36,377 nt of DNA from Paracoccaceae bacterium (lineage in GTDB: Bacteria; Pseudomonadota; Alphaproteobacteria; Rhodobacterales; Rhodobacteraceae): contig JAHEAO010000031.1 of assembly GCA_024642725.1 (NCBI GenBank), forward strand, positions 1,306-37,682, given 5' to 3'. The notes under the pieces were generated by a model. The model was not told the origin of the DNA, made no database searches, and saw only the letters and a program-made list of their open reading frames with translations. This document shows positions 34,252 to 36,377 of this stretch, piece by piece. Position 1 is the stretch's first letter. The number at the start of each line of letters is the position of its first letter. The position numbers were made by a program, and so were the translations under genes.

Positions 34252-36207
34252 CTAGTCCCCCGCTGCGCGGCCCTTGAGGGCAATGATGCCTCTGGGCCGG
34301 AACTGGATGAAGATGATGATGAAGATGATCATGTAGGTCTGGGCGGCCAAGGTGTTGCTGGGGTTCGCCCATTCGATGCCCTTCTGCAGAAAGCCGATCA
34401 TCGCGGCCCCCGCGAGGGTGCCCCAGATATTGCCAACGCCGCCAACGACGACGGTCATGAAGCTCTGGACGATATAGTCGCTGCCGAGTTCCGAAGTGAC
34501 CTTGGCGAAAAGCCCGATGGCGACCCCGGCGATGCCTGCGATCCCGGACCCAAGGCCAAAGGTCAGCATGTTCACGCGGTCGGGATTGATCCCCATGCTT
34601 GCGGCCATTCGCGGGTTCTGCGTCACCGCGCGGGTTTCAAGCCCCAGCCGCGTGCGTTTCATGATGAACAGGAAGACGCCAAGAAAGATGAGCGCAAGGA
34701 CGAAAATGGCGATCCTTATGTAGCTGATCGACACCACATCGTTCAGCACCCAGGCGCCGTCCAGCCATGCCGGAGAGGTCAGCGGCCGTGCCTGGGTTCC
34801 AAAGATGTTCTTGGCGATCTGTTGCAGCGCGATGGAAATGCCGAAGGTGGCAAGCAAGGTTTCAAGCGGTCGGTTGTAGAGCCATCTGATGACCAGACGC
34901 TCCATTGCCACACCCGCGGCAAAGGTGATGGCAAAGGCCGCGGGCAGTGCTACGAGAATCGATACCGTGTAATCCGGGATGATCTGCTGGACGACATAGC
35001 CGGTATAGGCGCCCATCATTATGAACTCGCCATGCGCCATGTTGATGACCCCCATGACGCCGAAAGTGATCGCAAGACCAATGGCAGCCAGAAAGAAGAT
35101 GGATGCGAGAGAAAGCGCATCCAGCGCCAGATCGAGCGCCTGATTGAACCCGACGGTCCTGTCGGTGGCGGCAAGCGCCTTGGCCGCCGCCGTTGTCACC
35201 GCAGCCGAGGGATCGCTGTAGACCTCGAAGAACTGATGGGCCGTGAGCGCGTTCCCGACGTCAGCTTCCGTGACAAAAGGGGGGGCCTTGTCGGCGGCAA
35301 CCAGGGCAGCATAGGCGCGGTCGCGATTCTCGGTGGTGTTCAGTTGTGCGACCGGAATACCGGCTACCGCGCCGTTCTCGATGTTTGCGGCAAGGGCCGC
35401 TATCCTGTCGGCTTCGGTGGCGCGCGCCGTGGCAAGCCCGGCCTCGACCAGCATCGCATAGGCATCCCCGGCCGAAAGGTCCGCGGTGCCGGGTTGCAGA
35501 AAACGGGCAACGTTGGCGCTTGGCGTTTCATTGGCGGGGGCCACCATTGGTCGGGTCTGCAGCAAGGGATTGAGCGTAGCGCGGACATCCAGCGACAGGC
35601 TGCCCGAAACCGCTTCGATTGCGGCGATCCTCTGCGCTTCGTCCTTGTCATAGCCAATGGTCAGCAACTGGGCGAGCCGCTCTTTCTGGGCCCGGATATC
35701 GGTATCGGGTTCATCGGCAATGGATGCGCGCAAGGGTGCCAGCTGGCTGGCGTCGGGATCGCGTTGGATCGCGAGCAAGGCGGCGCGGCGCCGTTCAGGG
35801 TTTGGGTCGGCAAGCTGGAATTGCACGAGCGCTGCGCCGATCAGAGCGCGGACGCCGCTGTTCGGTTTCAACTGCGTCAGCTCGGACTTGGGAAACAGGC
35901 CGATTTCAGCGTCATCGGCGAAGTCGAACAGTCGGACCTGCCGGTCTTCGGCTTCTGCGCCGTAGAAGAAAAGGCCATCGGCATTGCGTTGCCACATGTC
36001 CTTGGCCTGCCATTTCTGAAGGACTCGCTGAACCGCTGGCAGTCCGCTTTCCGCGAGGGCAGATATGGCGGGCTCGATCGTTGTGCGTGACCCCTTTTCG
36101 ATCACGGCACGATGGCTCTGCATCAGGTCCTGCACTGTCGTGTCCTGGGCAGTGGTCGACAGAACGGACAGGCAGAGGGCGATCAGCGCCAGTAGGGTAA
36201 CTCGCAT
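34252..36207 (-). CDS. urtB: Urea ABC transporter permease UrtB with N-terminal periplasmic domain
   Basis: Inner-membrane permease of 651 aa. After a signal sequence (about 1-20), some 340 residues form a helical, repeat-like region probably in the periplasm (for example ALLAIQRDPDASQLAPLRAS and GYDKDEAQRIAAIEAVSG); this extension is characteristic of UrtB and absent from LivH. The LivH-like permease follows from about residue 360: LFLAAIGLAITFGVMGVINMAHGEF is represented by the conserved GVINMAHGEF, then LLATFGISIALQQ and GGVGNIWGTLAGA. It is separated from urtA by a hairpin at 36231-36253. Confidence 0.95.
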   Translation of the reverse strand: MRVTLLALIALCLSVLSTTAQDTTVQDLMQSHRAVIEKGSRTTIEPAISALAESGLPAVQRVLQKWQAKDMWQRNADGLFFYGAEAEDRQVRLFDFADDAEIGLFPKSELTQLKPNSGVRALIGAALVQFQLADPNPERRRAALLAIQRDPDASQLAPLRASIADEPDTDIRAQKERLAQLLTIGYDKDEAQRIAAIEAVSGSLSLDVRATLNPLLQTRPMVAPANETPSANVARFLQPGTADLSAGDAYAMLVEAGLATARATEADRIAALAANIENGAVAGIPVAQLNTTENRDRAYAALVAADKAPPFVTEADVGNALTAHQFFEVYSDPSAAVTTAAAKALAATDRTVGFNQALDLALDALSLASIFFLAAIGLAITFGVMGVINMAHGEFIMMGAYTGYVVQQIIPDYTVSILVALPAAFAITFAAGVAMERLVIRWLYNRPLETLLATFGISIALQQIAKNIFGTQARPLTSPAWLDGAWVLNDVVSISYIRIAIFVLALIFLGVFLFIMKRTRLGLETRAVTQNPRMAASMGINPDRVNMLTFGLGSGIAGIAGVAIGLFAKVTSELGSDYIVQSFMTVVVGGVGNIWGTLAGAAMIGFLQKGIEWANPSNTLAAQTYMIIFIIIFIQFRPRGIIALKGRAAGD

Positions 36208-36230
36208 TTTTTGCAGCCTGATTTTGAGAA

Positions 36231-36253
36231 GGAAGGGGGCGTTGCCCCCTTCC
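36231..36253 (-). terminator. Hairpin between urtA and urtB, probable attenuator or mRNA stabiliser
   Basis: GGAAGGGGGC (36231-36240) and GCCCCCTTCC (36244-36253) form a perfect 10-bp stem with a 3-nt loop, 15-37 bp after the urtA stop. On the minus strand it is followed by TTCTCAAAAT, a poor T-run. Such hairpins often let the binding protein be made in excess over the permeases. Confidence 0.65.
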
Positions 36254-36267
36254 GTGTGACCAGCGGA

Positions 36268-36377
36268 TCAGTAGTTTGAAAGCGTCTGCACGCAGGTCTT
36301 GGTTTCGGTATTGTACATACCGCAATCCAACCCTTTCCAATCCGAAGTCAGGACCGCCGATTCAGGCAGGAAGTCGG
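36268..36377 (-). CDS. urtA: Urea ABC transporter substrate-binding protein UrtA, C-terminal fragment
   Basis: Only the last 35 codons lie in the window; the rest is beyond the right edge. The end reads ESAVLTSDWKGLDCGMYN and then TETKTCVQTLSNY before TGA, with two cysteines that may form a disulfide. The position upstream of urtBCDE in the same direction identifies it as the periplasmic urea-binding protein; the fragment alone would not be enough. Confidence 0.85.
   Translation of the reverse strand, partial: DFLPESAVLTSDWKGLDCGMYNTETKTCVQTLSNY

Overview
The window reads as chromosomal DNA of an alphaproteobacterium of the order Rhodobacterales (Rhodobacter/Roseobacter group). The evidence is high GC content, dense coding with short gaps, alternative GTG/TTG starts, and the gene order sucC-mdh-mcl2-mch-sdhCDAB followed by ecm and ccr. 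As I recall, this order matches the Rhodobacter sphaeroides chromosome; I could not align it here. I see no insertion sequence, phage, CRISPR array, tRNA or rRNA.

Layout. 1-2123 (minus): sucC (cut by the window edge) and mdh. 2307-3370: a TauE/SafE permease and a small exported protein, convergent. 3612-6236 (plus): malyl-CoA thioesterase-like mcl2, an NnrU-family membrane protein, a DUF1737 protein and mesaconyl-CoA hydratase mch, in a tight operon. 6290-8478: cardiolipin synthase and a DUF1194 exported protein. 8648-12416: sdhC-sdhD-sdhA-(small lipoprotein-like gene)-sdhB. 12762-14990: a DEAD-box RNA helicase and a DUF1989 protein. 15052-19620 (minus): DeoD phosphorylase, pirin, an Asp/Glu-racemase-superfamily enzyme and ethylmalonyl-CoA mutase ecm. 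19831-24616 (plus): PhoX-like phosphatase, PlsB-like acyltransferase and crotonyl-CoA carboxylase/reductase ccr. 24829-26474: a small ORF, a LuxR-type regulator and a LuxI-type AHL synthase. 26526-28800: RecD-like helicase and an SDR enzyme. 28885-30557 (minus): TIGR02186 protein and a second TauE/SafE permease. 30704-36377 (minus): a second purine nucleoside phosphorylase downstream of urtE, urtD, urtC, urtB and the end of urtA (urea ABC importer).

How it fits together. Ccr, Ecm, Mch and Mcl2 are four steps of the ethylmalonyl-CoA pathway, which assimilates acetyl-CoA without isocitrate lyase and yields malate and succinyl-CoA. SucC, the Sdh complex and Mdh are the TCA enzymes that process those products. 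The window is therefore a carbon-assimilation neighbourhood, with a complete quorum-sensing pair placed directly after ccr and a nitrogen (urea) uptake operon at the right end.

The most notable unexplained signals are regulatory. The sucC and sdhC upstream regions each carry two GTGATCAC palindromes with exactly 21 bp between centres, followed on the gene side by a TTAGCG-type element. This suggests a shared TCA-cycle operator. An 18-bp dyad precedes the luxR module, and a 26-bp dyad lies in the ecm/phosphatase divergent promoter.
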